DNA of 64,000 nt from Carassius auratus (GCF_003368295.1 NC_039256.1:16830991-16894990), one strand, 5' to 3'. Positions 13,683 through 26,000 are shown, counted from the first letter of the stretch. Notes: generated from the sequence alone by a model not told the origin. Made by a program: numbers and translations.

Positions 13683-16600
13683 TATTATTATTCGTTCATT
13701 TATTCATTCATTGAGTGTTTTTATAATTATTACTACACAGTTAACTAATGGATAGAGACTTGAAGGCTGTAAATATTCTTAATTTACTCACAAACTATGA
13801 CCTGTTCTTGAGCATTTCAATAATGTAAAATGCTAAATAATGGTATTAATTTCTTCTGCATAATTACCAGATAGGGAACCACGTAAAGAAAACACATGAG
13901 ACAACGACCCGCAGACAACTACTGAAGATAAAGATTATCTTCCATTGACTGTTGCTCCCAGTGTCTTCCCCCTTTTTTTTCATTCCATGTCCATATCTGT
14001 GAAAGTGAGAAATTGCTGTAGTAGAGAATGATGGGATGTTGGAATATGGTCTCATCAGCAATCTCCAGACTTCAAAAGTGCTCTAGAGCAGCCATGATCA
14101 AGGCAGAGCATGCTGAAGTGCCACGGATCCCTTAGAGGTCTTTTGTTATTGGATACTGGTAAATTGCATGCCTTCTGAGATGTAATGGTGTTGAAACGTC
14201 TTCATAATGACAGCAATAAGAGGACATAAGTATCAATTTGTAGTCTTTTATAGTCCTTCTGAGGGTATAACAAATTGAAGTCAAATATTTATAAAACTAG
14301 AACATTTATAAATTATATATGTATTAGCACTTTGTTTTTATTTTATGCTGATAATGCTAATGTCCATGCAGCAGTAATCTGTGGCAGGCTGCATAAATAT
14401 CTACTTTCTGTTGGTTTATTTATTGCTTTCACCCTTCTCGTATTCGCATCTCTTTTTTATTTTTTTGGGGAATTTAATCTAACACTAATATGCCATTACA
14501 CATGCTATGCTAATGTGCAGTTACACATTACCCATGCTAATTTGAGGATGGCACACAACGAGAGTAAAAGGGAAGTATGCAAATTCAAACCCATCATTTT
14601 CCTGCAGTCTGGTTAAGTGACTTTCACTACGATGTGCAATCCACTGACTAGCTATTATGATCGCACAGTCTCTCAGCCGCTGCGTTGTGGCCATGAAATC
14701 TAATTTGATAAAACAAGTACAAACTGAGAGGCTGCGAGCGCAGTAGAAGATGATATGATGCAGCTAATTTGCTTAAAGGTGATCAGTGTGTAGTGTGTGT
14801 GTAGGTGTTTCTGTGGGTGTTATTTTCTTTTTATACCTGTTCTAGCAAGGAAATGTTACCCAGGCCCAAAGCTGTGTCGTGCTTTCCTGTGGTTTCCATT
14901 CTTCTTCTTCTTCTTTCTCTTCTTCTTCTTTTTTTTAATCAAAAAGTTTTTTAAACACAATTTGTAACATAATATTTCAAATGTAGAGTAAGATGACTCC
15001 CCGACCTTATTTTTTTTTTTTTTTGTCTTGACCATAGACGGCACTAAATCTCATCTCAGTGCTTTTGATGAATGGCTGTGCAGTTTTTAAGTTAAGAAAT
15101 TTTTTAATTTGTCAAATATGATCTAATTCTTTCTGGAAAAGTGATCTCTGACATGTGTTGTCTATTGTGTCTGTTTGTTAATGGGGATTTGTGGACTCAC
15201 GTTTTTAGATTTTTGGAGAAAAAAATATTGTTTGCACAGAAGGCCAATTATTATTATTTTCAAATGTAATACATATTGTTGTTAATGGGGTTATTATTCA
15301 GTATTCAGGTTAACTGAGTGAAATCACTGATTTGCATTTGTATCGTTGCTGTGACGTATCTTCAATTACAATATGAGCAATTAAACATGTAAATATTCAT
15401 AAGCCTGTATATAAGTCACAGAATAAATTTACCTGGCAGATGAATCTCTTTTACTGTGTTTTTGCTTTGTTTGTCATAATTTATTAAATGATAGTATAAT
15501 TATACATATACAGTACAGTATAGTATAACTCTTAATTCACTTATATATTATATATATATATATATAGGTAGTCTGGGTCAATTTTCTATTATGCTGTACC
15601 ATATTGTTTTATTAGATGCATGCCCTTTGATGGCAATATCTAAAGATATTGGAAGCATTTTCTTCTTTCTTTGAAAAGTTGAAAAGCCATTCTAACTATT
15701 CTGCTATTCTAACTATGCATGATTACAAAATGCCATTTTATTATTTGCATTTAGCATTCTTTTCCCCTGCTCTCTGCGACCCTCTGAGAAGAATAATTTG
15801 AACGTTTTATATGTTGGCACAAAATAAAATATATAAGAAGCAAACAAAGACAGAACTAAACACATTTTTTTTTAATGTTCTTCAGTTTAATTGGATGAGC
15901 ATGTCTATTAAATAGAGCACTACATTTAAGCAATTATATAATTTTGTTTATTGAATGTCCTAGTTACTGCCATGAAACATCTTAAGCAGAGGTTCAGGGA
16001 AAATTGGAAATGCAGCCATTGAATACAAAAAGACATGCTGACCGCTTCGTACCTCACAGCTAATTGCTTTGGGGAGCAGATAAATATTGCCAGTTCAGAG
16101 AAGCCTATCTTGAAAAGTATTGAAAAGTACATCAAGGCTGAAGTAACTTCTACCTTGATACAAACATCGACTGAACAGATGCAAAACACCTTAAGGAACA
16201 GGCTGCTGGCAAAGCATCTAGGAATGCTGTTATTGATCAATGGTTACAGCTTCAGTGGCCTGTACAATTCATTATAAAGGTGGTGTCTCTAAATCTTTAA
16301 TCATACTCAACTCAAAAGGCCCAGAAGTATAGAAGCATGGTATTTTCTGCATGTTTGCCAACTTAACACCCAAGTACCGTTTTAATTTCAGTCAATGGAC
16401 ATGAGATCAATAAACAAAGAATTAATAAGCTGTTCTTGCTAATTAGCTATTTTGCCTTCAAGAATCTCATTTTACACAAATTGAACTTGATACTCATGCA
16501 CTGAGCAGATAGGCAGAATATCTGGCTCATAAAACAATGCTAGTATCGGCTCATTTTTATGGAATCCATTTTCAGCCCAGGCGGTGGTTTAGTGCAGTGT

Positions 16601-17094
16601 TCATGTTTGCTACATAAACTAACCTGAGGGAGCTGTCAACATTGCTACTAAACCATTCAAATCAAGCAAATCTAAGTGTGATGTGCAATATAGTGAAATG
16701 ATTTAGTGCTATATTGCTTGCACTTTGGACTCTTTAATCAGGTGAAGTATCTAAAATTCATGATCCAAATATGTGGAATAAGATAATGTTTGGGTGGAAA
16801 GCGCTAAGCTCTTTTTGATTTAAATGTCATGTGTAATCATACAAAACACATAGAATTGGGGAGAGGCAACCTGTAACCTTCTTAATCTGACAGTGCCCTT
16901 AATATCTCTAACTACCATCCATTGGAAATAATAGACAGACAGCACATTTGTAAATTGAAATGTAAATTATATTTTCACCTTCAATGTGTTTGAGCAGGCA
17001 AAATATTTAATGAAGAAAGAGATTATATCTCTTGCTAGATAGTGATTGTGCATTTGATGGGATATATCCTTAATATATACTATGATATATACTT
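12353..17094. other. Intergenic DNA upstream of the gene, no exon seen
   Basis: AT-rich unique sequence with a (TA)n tract at 13627-13678, a TTC-rich run near 14900-14936 and a short hairpin at 16674-16725. A GC-balanced stretch near 14630-14770 is noted as a possible regulatory element. Open frames of up to 113 codons (14275-14616) contain no recognisable domain. Confidence 0.55.
13627..13678. repeat. (TA)n microsatellite
   Basis: About 26 uninterrupted TA units. Confidence 0.95.
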
Positions 17095-17166
17095 TACGGG
17101 GGACCAGGGCTAATTGTCACAGGGAGACTTAAGTATTTCTTAAAAGGTGTACATTTGAAATATTTG

Positions 17167-17241
<75 letters not shown>

Positions 17242-17626
17242 CATTATTATTATTATTATTTATTATTATTATTATCATTATTATTATTATTATTATTATT
17301 TATAATTATAATAATTATAACCTTAAAATAACATTTTTTTATTTTTTCCTCTGAGTTTTGTTTCAGAATGAGCTGAAAAGTCTAGAATAGTCTCTTTAAT
17401 GGAAGGTTATTTTGGCAACCTAAACCACATGCAATACTGTTGAAACAAAATGTCAACGTATTTAATTAACTTTATCTTTTTCCCAGGAAGTAACGCAGAA
17501 AAATGTTAAGTAGCTAGTCTAGCCCTTTTTTTTATTTTAGTAGCCACAACTAAACGCTATAAACAAACCTACTCTTCAACGTATCCACTTTGGTGAAAGT
17601 GTGACAACTAGCCCCAGTCTCGTCTA
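17095..17626. mobile_element. Terminal-inverted-repeat element directly upstream of the promoter
   Basis: The left end TACGGGGGACCAGGGCTA continues with ATTGTCACA. The right end read on the other strand, TAGACGAGACTGGGGCTA, continues with GTTGTCACA. The two ends match at most positions. The interior holds the triplet-repeat palindrome at 17168-17301 and no transposase. The target duplication is unclear, so the superfamily is not set. The right end lies about 15-80 bp from the CpG-rich promoter. Confidence 0.6.
17168..17301. repeat. (AAT)n followed by (TTA)n, a triplet-repeat palindrome
   Basis: About 14 AAT/TAA units run straight into about 30 TTA/ATT units with a few TCA interruptions. The two blocks are complementary, so one strand can fold on itself. 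Confidence 0.9.
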
Positions 17627-17639
17627 TTTCTAAAACACT

Positions 17640-17800
17640 TAAAAGCGCTTTTATTCACTTGTTCGCTTACATGACGCGTCGTTTCCAAGGGTCTCCGCAC
17701 TCCAATCCGGTGAAGAGGCTGGACTCCGCTCCGGGTTTTGCTCCCTCACTGCTCTATACATCGCGTCTCCTCACTCCTGCATTGCTGTAGCAGCAGATGT
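17640..17800 (+). promoter_or_regulatory. Probable CpG-rich promoter of the 18181 gene
   Basis: Base composition changes abruptly here from AT-rich transposon sequence to CpG-rich DNA. The segment has a CCAAT motif at 17702-17706, a second at 17814-17818 just downstream, and the CpG palindrome GACGCGTC at 17673-17680. No convincing TATA box is placed at a sensible distance, which fits a dispersed CpG-type promoter. The transcription start cannot be set from sequence alone. Strand and role are inferred from the downstream signal-peptide exon. Confidence 0.45.
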
Positions 17801-18180
17801 TCGCGCGCTGAAGCCAATATATCCACCGTTCTCTTTACCGGAGCAAGTGTTCTGCAGCGGACAGCGAGAAGACGAAGAAGAGTGAGGACGTTTGCTCTCT
17901 CTCTCTTCACACGTCTGGAGTGTGTGTGTATGTGGGTGAGTGAGCTGAAGAAATTAGAGTCGCGTCTTTATTTACCACACCTGTGATGCGCTGCTGTCTC
18001 TGAGCAACGAAGACGCACTGATGGCCAAGGTACAGGAAGAGGATATGTGTTGAAAGAGGACTTATAAATGCGCTGATCCGTGTAATATCACGAAAACTAA
18101 ACCTAGACAGACAGCAGATACTCCTTGCAGCTCATTCAGCAGATATTACTGACTTAAACGTGAACGAGAAGGTGATAAAG
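17797..18180 (+). promoter_or_regulatory. Putative 5' leader with at least five short uORFs
   Basis: Between the presumed promoter and the main ATG lie several ATGs with prompt stops. They are at 17797-17811 (4 codons plus stop), 17930-17986 (18 codons), 17986-18003 (5 codons, overlapping the previous stop as TGATG), 18021-18053 (10 codons) and 18068-18076 (2 codons). Such a leader would be expected to lower initiation at 18181 or make it conditional. If transcription starts further downstream, or if a 5' intron removes part of this segment, some uORFs would be absent from the mRNA. ATGGCCAAG/GTACAG at 18021 also resembles a splice donor, so splicing inside the leader is possible. Confidence 0.4.
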
Positions 18181-18271
18181 ATGCCGTTACACCTGGGTCC
18201 CTTTGTCCGCTGGAGATCCGGGCTTGTACTCACATGGATCTGCTTGTTTTCGTCCGGATTTACCTTCACTG
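18181..18271 (+). CDS. First coding exon (signal peptide) of an unidentified secreted or membrane protein
   Basis: This reads as a 5' coding exon of 30 codons plus one base. The product starts MPLHLGPF, has an Arg-rich patch (about residues 10-12, RWR), then a hydrophobic core at about residues 15-24 (LVLTWICLFS) and ends near GFTFT. That is the n-region and h-region of a classical signal peptide. The exon ends at a strong donor, ACTG/GTGAGT, giving a phase 1 boundary, which is common for signal-peptide exons of extracellular multidomain proteins. The ATG has A at -3, a favourable Kozak base, and lies in a CpG-rich segment, as expected near a vertebrate promoter. No in-frame stop was found over the roughly 140 bases before it that I checked, so the start is chosen on the signal peptide and Kozak context. 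No second exon was recognised in the remaining 45.7 kb. Adhesion or receptor families with giant first introns are likely, but the gene cannot be named. Confidence 0.62.
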
Positions 18272-18281
18272 GTGAGTTTCA

Positions 18282-18980
18282 TTCATTTTGAAACGCATCT
18301 TTCAGTTTCGACTTGTAAAGCCATGTGTAAGTCATGCGTAATTGCTTTTACACACAGCAGCTGTCTCCCTTTGTGATGTGAATTCCCGAATATTAACTCA
18401 ATATACTATCTCACGGGGCTCATTTGTACGGGAAATAAGCAGTTTACTCCAGACTGTCATATTATTTTTTACTTTGAATAACCAGAACGCGCAGAAACAG
18501 AGGTGAAGGACCTGATCAGGAACTTGAACGTGCAGTAGGCTAAGTTTGATTGACATGTTTCCGTGAGTGAGAGACTCTCGCGGCGCGCCTGAGACACTAC
18601 GGCGAAATGTTTAAACGAATAAAAATATACGAAACCAAGGGTTTGTTTCATTGAAAAATGACTAGAAATATATACCGGGGGGTAAACAAATAAATATTGT
18701 TGAATATTGCGTCCTGTATTCCGCCTTGCATTTCTGTATGCGTCAGCTTGAATGAAGTACTCGCGACACGCGCACATTTCCACGCGCCGACATTCATCCG
18801 TTCTTGCTGCATTGGCAGTGTTTGTGACAGCTTTAAGAAGTACAGTGAGCTCCGACGTTCACTGAACGGTGCAGGGTACATTTGTTGTGTGCAGATATAT
18901 AAAATGAGGCAAACATGCTTTCGCGATCAGCTCAGTGGAAGAGAACGTGCACAAATAACCGTGCTCTCCTCCCATCACAC
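18282..18980. other. CpG-rich start of the intron
   Basis: The CpG-rich composition of the promoter continues into the intron, with dense CG near 18575-18605 (including GGCGCGCC) and 18760-18870. This fits the downstream part of a CpG island. Open frames here (18469-18783 and 18648-18881 minus, 18697-19002 plus) are what stop-poor GC-rich DNA gives and have no motif. Confidence 0.4.
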
Positions 18981-19460
18981 ATCCTGCACTTGTCTTGGTT
19001 AGCTACCCATTATAGCCTTACAAGGAAAGAAGAGAAGATTTACTGTATGTGTAAAGCTGCAATGATTAATACACATTTTAAATCGATGTTTTCATTATGA
19101 ATAGGTTTTCTTTTTAATTGTATTTATTTGCAATGCCTGAAATATGATACATTGCTCAAATAATGACTCCTTGTTTTTACTCCCACAACCAGAATTAAGA
19201 CCATTATTTTTTAAAAAGCCAAGCTCATGTGTTTTTACATAGAATCAGTGTGGATATGCATATTAAGATTAATTCATGGCATGTTTTTTAATTGGATAAT
19301 TTTCATATCGTTTTGCAAACCTTTGTTTACTGTGCTGTTTTTTTTTTAATTTTTTTATTTTATTCAAGCTTCATACTGTAAAATGAATGAAATATTATAA
19401 CATCATAATAACATAAAAGAACACATAATTGGAGATAATTACAGTTACAGAATCACAGTC

Positions 19461-19468
19461 AACTAGTC
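19461..19468. repeat. Target-site duplication, left (AACTAGTC)
   Basis: Matches ATCTAGTC at 19778-19785 in 7 of 8 positions across the hAT element between them. Confidence 0.8.
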
Positions 19469-19777
19469 CAGTGTTTCCCAACCAGGGGTGTGTGTGTGTA
19501 GCCCAGAGATATTTAGCTTTTTTTTTTTCTTTGCTAAACCTGTAAACCCAACATTCAAAAGGCTGTAGATTAAATACATGCATTTGATTGGCTCTTACGC
19601 ACTGTAATTTAAATAACAATACTTTTTAATAATATTAGTAATAATCATAAATGATATCCAGTGTAATATCAGCTAAAAATAGCTTATTCTATGTTGCATT
19701 TGGTATGGATATCAGGGTGTTTAAACGTTATTTGGGCTGTGGAGGTCCATAAAACATAAAAGGGTTGGGAAACACTG
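19469..19777. mobile_element. hAT-type MITE, 309 bp
   Basis: Perfect 15-bp terminal inverted repeats, CAGTGTTTCCCAACC and GGTTGGGAAACACTG, flanked by AACTAGTC and ATCTAGTC (7 of 8). The CAGTGTTTC start is typical of hAT elements. There is no coding capacity. A short GT tract lies next to the left end. Confidence 0.9.
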
Positions 19778-19785
19778 ATCTAGTC

Positions 19786-22623
19786 TGCCCACAGTGTGTT
19801 TGTGTGGACCAGTTTGGGCTTGCCGAGATCTGTATTACATTGTGTCAAGAGAGTAAGAGGAGTAAGGAAGGTCTTGGCTGTGGGAAACTTGACTGTGGGA
19901 AAGTTTCTGGAGGTTTTATAATAATCATCACCATAGAGCAGCTGGGGACCGCTGATGAGTATCCTCAGAGCACCGTCAAAATTTCACACTTGGCTTACAT
20001 TTTTCTGCTCCCTCTCTGCTGCATGTGGACAGAGGGCTAACTTGTTAAAAGTTGTGCAATTATCAGTCTTGCTTTAGGAAAAAATTTAGCTTTCTGCATG
20101 AAAGCTAAATTAAGAAGGTATTTTCTTGTGTATTAATTAGTGAATGGCTTCGCATAAATTAAGACTAGGTATACAGTCATACCCAAGGGAATCATATAAG
20201 AAATAGAGTGGCATTTCTGAGGTTTTTCAAACATCTGTTCAAATGGAGCATTTTTTTTTTAAGTAAATTGTAGAGCATCATGAAAAATGCCCTAAATTCC
20301 CTCCATCTTCGCACGCTCTGTCTAATTTGTCAAGGACACTTATCTTGCTTCGCTTCCAAATGAAAAAAGATCAGACAGGAATTTTCTTTTTCTCCAGACT
20401 TGTAAGAGGAGGAAATGTAAATTGGATGGAGGGGAAATAATTTAAGCACGTTTGCTCGGAGACATTGTTAGTCCAAAAGATCATAAAAGATCACACAAGG
20501 TGCTCTCGCCAGGGAGAAATGGGCTGACGGTGCATTTTCCTATATAAAAAAAAAAAAAGCCAACTTGTCTTTCCCGTGAAACATAATCCGGTCAAAAATA
20601 AAGGTCGCCCTGTCAGTCTTCATCAGAGAGAACACAAGAGGCAAAACAGAGCTCTTCCTCCAACAATGTGGTGCCTTCAGGGAGATCAGCTACTGTTGAG
20701 CCGACAGGAGGGTTTTTATCAGTCTGTAGACAAAAGGAATCAGCACATTGGGTTTGTGGTGTGTGTGTGTGTGTGTGTGTTTCATACTATAGCCTGTGTT
20801 AGTGACTCTGTTTTGCTTCAGGATTTTAAACTGACCCAAGTACAGTACTAAAATAATTAATTGTAGGAAAGTAAATCCTTAAATTTAAATTACAATAAAC
20901 TGTGTACTGTCCTAGTAATATTCAAAAGTATTATGAATAAACCTGTATAAAAAAATCTAACAAAAAAACAAACAAACGATAAAAAGGATACGGGAATGCT
21001 ATTTCCCATTTTTAATGTTAATAAGCCTAAATATGTTGCTATCCTAACCACACAAGATTATGGTTGCATTTTCTAAATGCCATTGAGCATTTTTTCCCAT
21101 CTTTTGTCTGTGGTCTTGTCAGAACAGATCTGCAATCCTCCAACCTTAGTATTTCAGTTTTTGTATTTAGTATGTCACAACCAGTGCACACTCGTAAAGT
21201 ACAGAAATCAACACAACCCTGCAGTAAAGTATTTTCTCTTGTTTGTTCCCATCTCTTTTGGAGAGGAGTGATATAATGGGTTTGCTGTTTTTGCTGTGTG
21301 TGTGTGAGAGAAAGAGGCAGGGGATTTTTTTGTGGTTGGAGTTTGTGGTGGGCTTGTTTCAGAGATTTTTGGCACTGCTGTGAGCGTGCTTAGTTGTTCA
21401 CTGAAAGGGATGGGTTTTGGGGTGCAGTGAAACTCAAAAGCTTTCTTATGTGGTTCTCAAAGGCCCCTCAGACCCCAGAGACGTGATTTTACTGTCGTCA
21501 TTTGGATTTTTGCAATTAGGACGAAGCTATCTTTTCGGTGTTCTCGACTTTTATTGTTGAGGGGAACTGAATTTAATTGCATTTTTTAAGTTTAAGTTTT
21601 TTAAGTCACTGTATACAGTAAAAAAAAAAAAGAGAAATTAGTTGATTTTTGCCCTTCTACTTGGAAGCTATAAACTCAAATGATGCATGTAAAAGAAAGG
21701 ACTCTGTTGTCATATTGGACTTTTGATGCTAACCAATGACTTTTCAGGATGTACAGTACAAGAACCAAACGAATCAAGCAATGAAGAATTTCAGAGAAAA
21801 ATGGAAGATTTGAACAGATTAAGGTCTGAGAGCTGAGTTGTTTGGAGTCGCGGCAAGCACTCGGCAGCGGAACGTGATTAAATCCATTTTTGTTGTGTTT
21901 CATATCACTCGACACCGGCCACATTGTAAATTCATGACAATATTAGTATGTGTGTTTTTTTTTTTTTTGTTTTTTTTTAAATAGACTGTATTTTTAGACA
22001 TTATCCACACATATATATGTATAGCCGTATTTGAGTTTGATGAATGGAGAGGCGTGAAACGGTGTAACAGAGATGAGGGAAAGGCAAACAGTGTAAGTCA
22101 ACAGCAGCTGGCTTTCCATAATCCAAGAGCATGCTCGACTTGATGACAAATGTGGTCTTTTCTTATCTCACACTGCTATATATGTCTTCTCCATAAGTGT
22201 CAAATGCAAATGGAGAAGGAGAGGCGAGGCAGAGAACATGAGAAAGTGTGACACGAACCTTTGGGGTGGGGGACGTCTCCTATCAACCCGCATCATATCT
22301 CAGAAATTTGCCCTTTTGCTTCAGTTAAGCACATGTAGACTAATGATTATGGGCTGGACTTGGGGGTTTACGTAGCCTTTTGAAACTGCTGTTGTGCCAT
22401 TTAATTATTATTATTATTATTTTTTTTTTTGCAAACAGTATTGCTAATATAATACAACTCTATACGTCTTGCAGGAATTTCAGTATTGAAGGACTAAAAT
22501 GTATTAAAATGTGAATGGACTTATTTTTTTGTCCCTGTCTTTGTAGTTCAGGTTAGTCTAGCTAGCAGGTATTGTAGACCATAGATAGATATGATATACT
22601 TGCTTAGTGGACCAATATGGTGG
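19786..22623. other. Intronic unique DNA, no exon seen
   Basis: Contains a (GT)n at 20757-20781 and several A or T runs (20548-20559, 21620-21631, 21954-21968, 22405-22430). No transposon ends or exon-like frames were recognised. Confidence 0.5.
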
Positions 22624-22631
22624 ATGTCTTA

Positions 22632-22993
22632 TAGGGCTGCATGATTAATCCAATGCGATTTTCATGCACATTTTGTTAGTGAAGCTGGTTCTGTAATCAT
22701 CAGTAAATCATCATCACGTGCTTTCAGATTGAGCAGCATTTACTACACAGAGCCGTAGTTCATTGCCAAGTTACTAGGAGTGGAACGGTTCAAATTTTTA
22801 AAAAGGTTCGGTTTGTTTCACAGTTTTAGAGTCACGGTTTCGGTAAAGTTCGGTATGTGCTATGTTTATGGAAAAGATTTACTGGAGATTTACTGCTGAT
22901 CACAGAACCGTGCTTCAATGAACGATATGCATAACAATCACAGCCTCTGTCGATTCGCGATTTGATTCCATTTCGATTCATCGTGCAGCCCTA
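22632..22993. mobile_element. hAT-type MITE, 362 bp
   Basis: The left end TAGGGCTGCATGATTAATC and the complement of the right end, TAGGGCTGCACGATGAATC, match except for two positions. They are flanked by ATGTCTTA (22624-22631) and ATGGCTTA (22994-23001), a 7 of 8 duplication. An internal GGTTCGGTTTG segment suggests a mosaic origin. The right half is shared with the remnant at 47000-47151. Confidence 0.9.
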
Positions 22994-23001
22994 ATGGCTT
23001 A

Positions 23002-26000
23002 CGTATATTGCATACAGGAACAGTTGCTAATGAGGAATTCTATGTTGTAGTACAATCTTTGTTGGAGGCCCCTTTGGTCCCGTCCTGGTCTTCAGCACCT
23101 GCTCCCTCCTGCAAGCAGCAATAGCGACGCCCTTCAGAAAAGATGCGGTCAGCAGGAGGAACCAAAGATCAGCTCTGTCACCAGAGAGACTAATCGTGTT
23201 CTTCCCCGAGGTGCTGTCAGTGGCCAGAGAAAGCTGGAGTACTGTTGACCTTGAGAGCAGATGCATTTAATGTGCAGACACTGCTTCTCAGCACATTGTG
23301 AGCACTAGAGTCTATGAATGCCTTGGGTGAATGCCCCTCCCTGAAGAGATAAGAGTGCATTTCCCAAGGTGTTTTTGGCTTGACTCGCAGTCTGTGAGAT
23401 CTAAGTAAGATCTGTCCTCTTTAATGATGAACCATCTGCTTGAATACTCAATAGACTCAAGCACTTTGCCTCGTCCCACAATAGTAATGCAACAAAAGGG
23501 GTAATTTTTTCTTCCAACTGTTATTACTCCATAGGGTTTGTTTGGTGGTGACGGAGGACATAAACATGAAAAATTTGCTGTGGAGATCCACTTGCTCTCA
23601 GCCCATCTGTGGTTCATCACCCGGAATATTTAAGGTTGTCTGGGGATGCTCTTCATTCTCCAGTGATCAATAACCCTCTAACTGTTTAATTGGCCATCAA
23701 TCAACGACAGCGTAGAGTTAAACACGGAGGTGCTCAATCCCTGCCTTTTATGCAAGTCCTCTGGGTCCTTTTGTAGCCTTTAAGTTTGTCTAAGTTGCAT
23801 CCAGAATATTGTTATTGTATGCGCCGCACAGCAGCAGCGGCAGCACACGAGACTTCCAGAGGGCTTTCACGAGGGAGCGTTGTCTTGACTACTACTGTGA
23901 TGTAGACTGAACGCTCTGCCAGCCTATAATACAAGTGAGGGCGGAGCTTTCTTTTGAACCACCTAACTGGTCCAGCATCAAAGCAATGACAGTACATCAT
24001 ATTGATATTTGCCCACTTCAAGGCTAATTAAACTCTCAAGTTCAGCCTGTCTCTTTTCTGTATGGCTGATTTGGATGAGTTTTGTTGAGTTTAATGTCAA
24101 TTTAAAAACCTGCTTTCTTATAATCATGAAGGCAAACAACATGGCTTTCAGTTATTAGAATACTGGGTATCAAAGCAAAGCTCTTTGGTCACTAAGAGAC
24201 ATTGATATTGGATGGGATTGAGGTTTCTTTGTGAACTTTGTTTATATTGCATTTGGAAAGTATAGCGGTTGACCATACAATAATTTACATAGATAAGCAT
24301 CTCTATTCCTATTGCTCAAGGCTAGAGATTGGAAAATCAAAATAGTATAAAAATACTACTTCAAGGTGCATGAATGGTAAATTGCTTTAAAAAGGACTTT
24401 TTAAATGTCTGGTGAATTATATTTGTGAGTTAAATCTATAATAAAGCAATATATAATGACAGTACTTGTGATAGTACTGTTGTTATGGTTACATCCTCCT
24501 CCTTCTTAAATCATAAAGAGGGTGAGGTTTTTTAACCTAAGTAACCAAATACTCAAGTACCCTAGCAACAGCATATAGCAACACTCATGTGTCTCGATTG
24601 CATAGCAGCACACATGGCTTTTCATAATATTTTCTTAAGAAAAAATATATGTTGTGTATGAAAGATTTCCATGTGGCATATGTTGGCGTGCATGTTTTAG
24701 CATTACCGTGTGAGTCTATGAGCATGTCTAAAGTCAATACAAAGTACCTCAGGCAGGCTGGAGGTGGTAAGCTCTCTAATGGCAGGGATATTTGAGGGCG
24801 GCTTGGCTCAGAGGCGGCCAAAACGTGTCTTCTTGAAGTGATGATGCTGACAGGGAAGGAGACCTATTGACCTTTGCTCATTACGTTCATATTCCATGCG
24901 GTTGTGCCTCAGGCTGGCAATTCAACTGAGTCAACACTGGCCGTAGCTTAGCCCTCACTCAGCAGTCAACAGGGAATGCAACGGCCAGCTCAAAACATCT
25001 GCTCACCCTTTTCAGAGACACGAAAGATGTTTAAAATCTGAATATTTAATTTTACACTTTGCCGGCTTCTGAAGCCTCATTCTGTACTGAAGTATTAACG
25101 TTTTGTGATTTTAAAATGATAGAATTCTTAAGAAATGGCCTTAATTCTGGAGTCATTGTTTGCAGTAAATGATTGTAATTTGGTTAAATTACAGACAAAT
25201 AAAACGGAATCTAAACACTCCTTACAAAGTGCCTTTTGTGCCAGTTCCAGATACTGTGTAAAAATGCAGTGTCGCATAAAATTAAAGTTTGTTGTTGTCA
25301 TGACAATCAGTGCCACCTTGTTTCCTGTCAGATCACTCGGATTTTTGCCAGAATCAACAAGCAGTAGCCAAAACTAATAGTCTCATGGCTCTGTTTGTTT
25401 TGAGAAAATATCTGGCAGTAGGGGAAAGAATATTTTTAATGATGTACAGTAATGCAGTGTTTATTACAGAAACAATTTTAATAGGAAAAATATAAAAAAT
25501 CAGTATCGCAGAGGGTGATTAGTCACAAATGTGATATGAACTGTTAACTGAACATTAGTTTAATTTAGTTTTCATTTTTGTATTTAGTTTCATGCTTGCA
25601 TTTATATTTAAGAATACAGAATAAATGTGCTTTCTTAGAACAAATACAGTAATTTAGTGATATCTACAACATGTTGTGCATGGTGCAATAGTCCATTTTT
25701 ACAGCAGGTTTAATGTATTACTATTAACAGTAGAACAATAACAGTTGTATTTTGGCAGAAGCTACCATGGTAAATTTTCGTGAGGTTAGATGTCAGCATC
25801 ACACTAGCATTTGCAATAACAGTATATTCATTTGGAAGACTCGGGGTTGGCAAAAGTAGCACGTTTACTACTTCCTTGGCAACCATTTTTATTAGCAGCC
25901 TCTAGCTTGTGAAAAGTGTGTGGGTAAAACATTTAATTTTCTTAGTTTTACTTTAACGGAGAATGAAATGATGCCAGCCCTTTGTGTTAAGCTCAGGATG

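Noticed and set aside
17738..17986. 82-codon frame through the leader
   Set aside because: It begins at a TTG, not an ATG. Only the short ATG-initiated uORF ending at the same stop (17930-17986) is credible.
18181..18271. Naming the gene as a specific receptor (for example a receptor tyrosine phosphatase or DCC-like protein)
   Set aside because: A phase 1 signal-peptide exon fits many families and signal peptides are not conserved enough, so no symbol was given.
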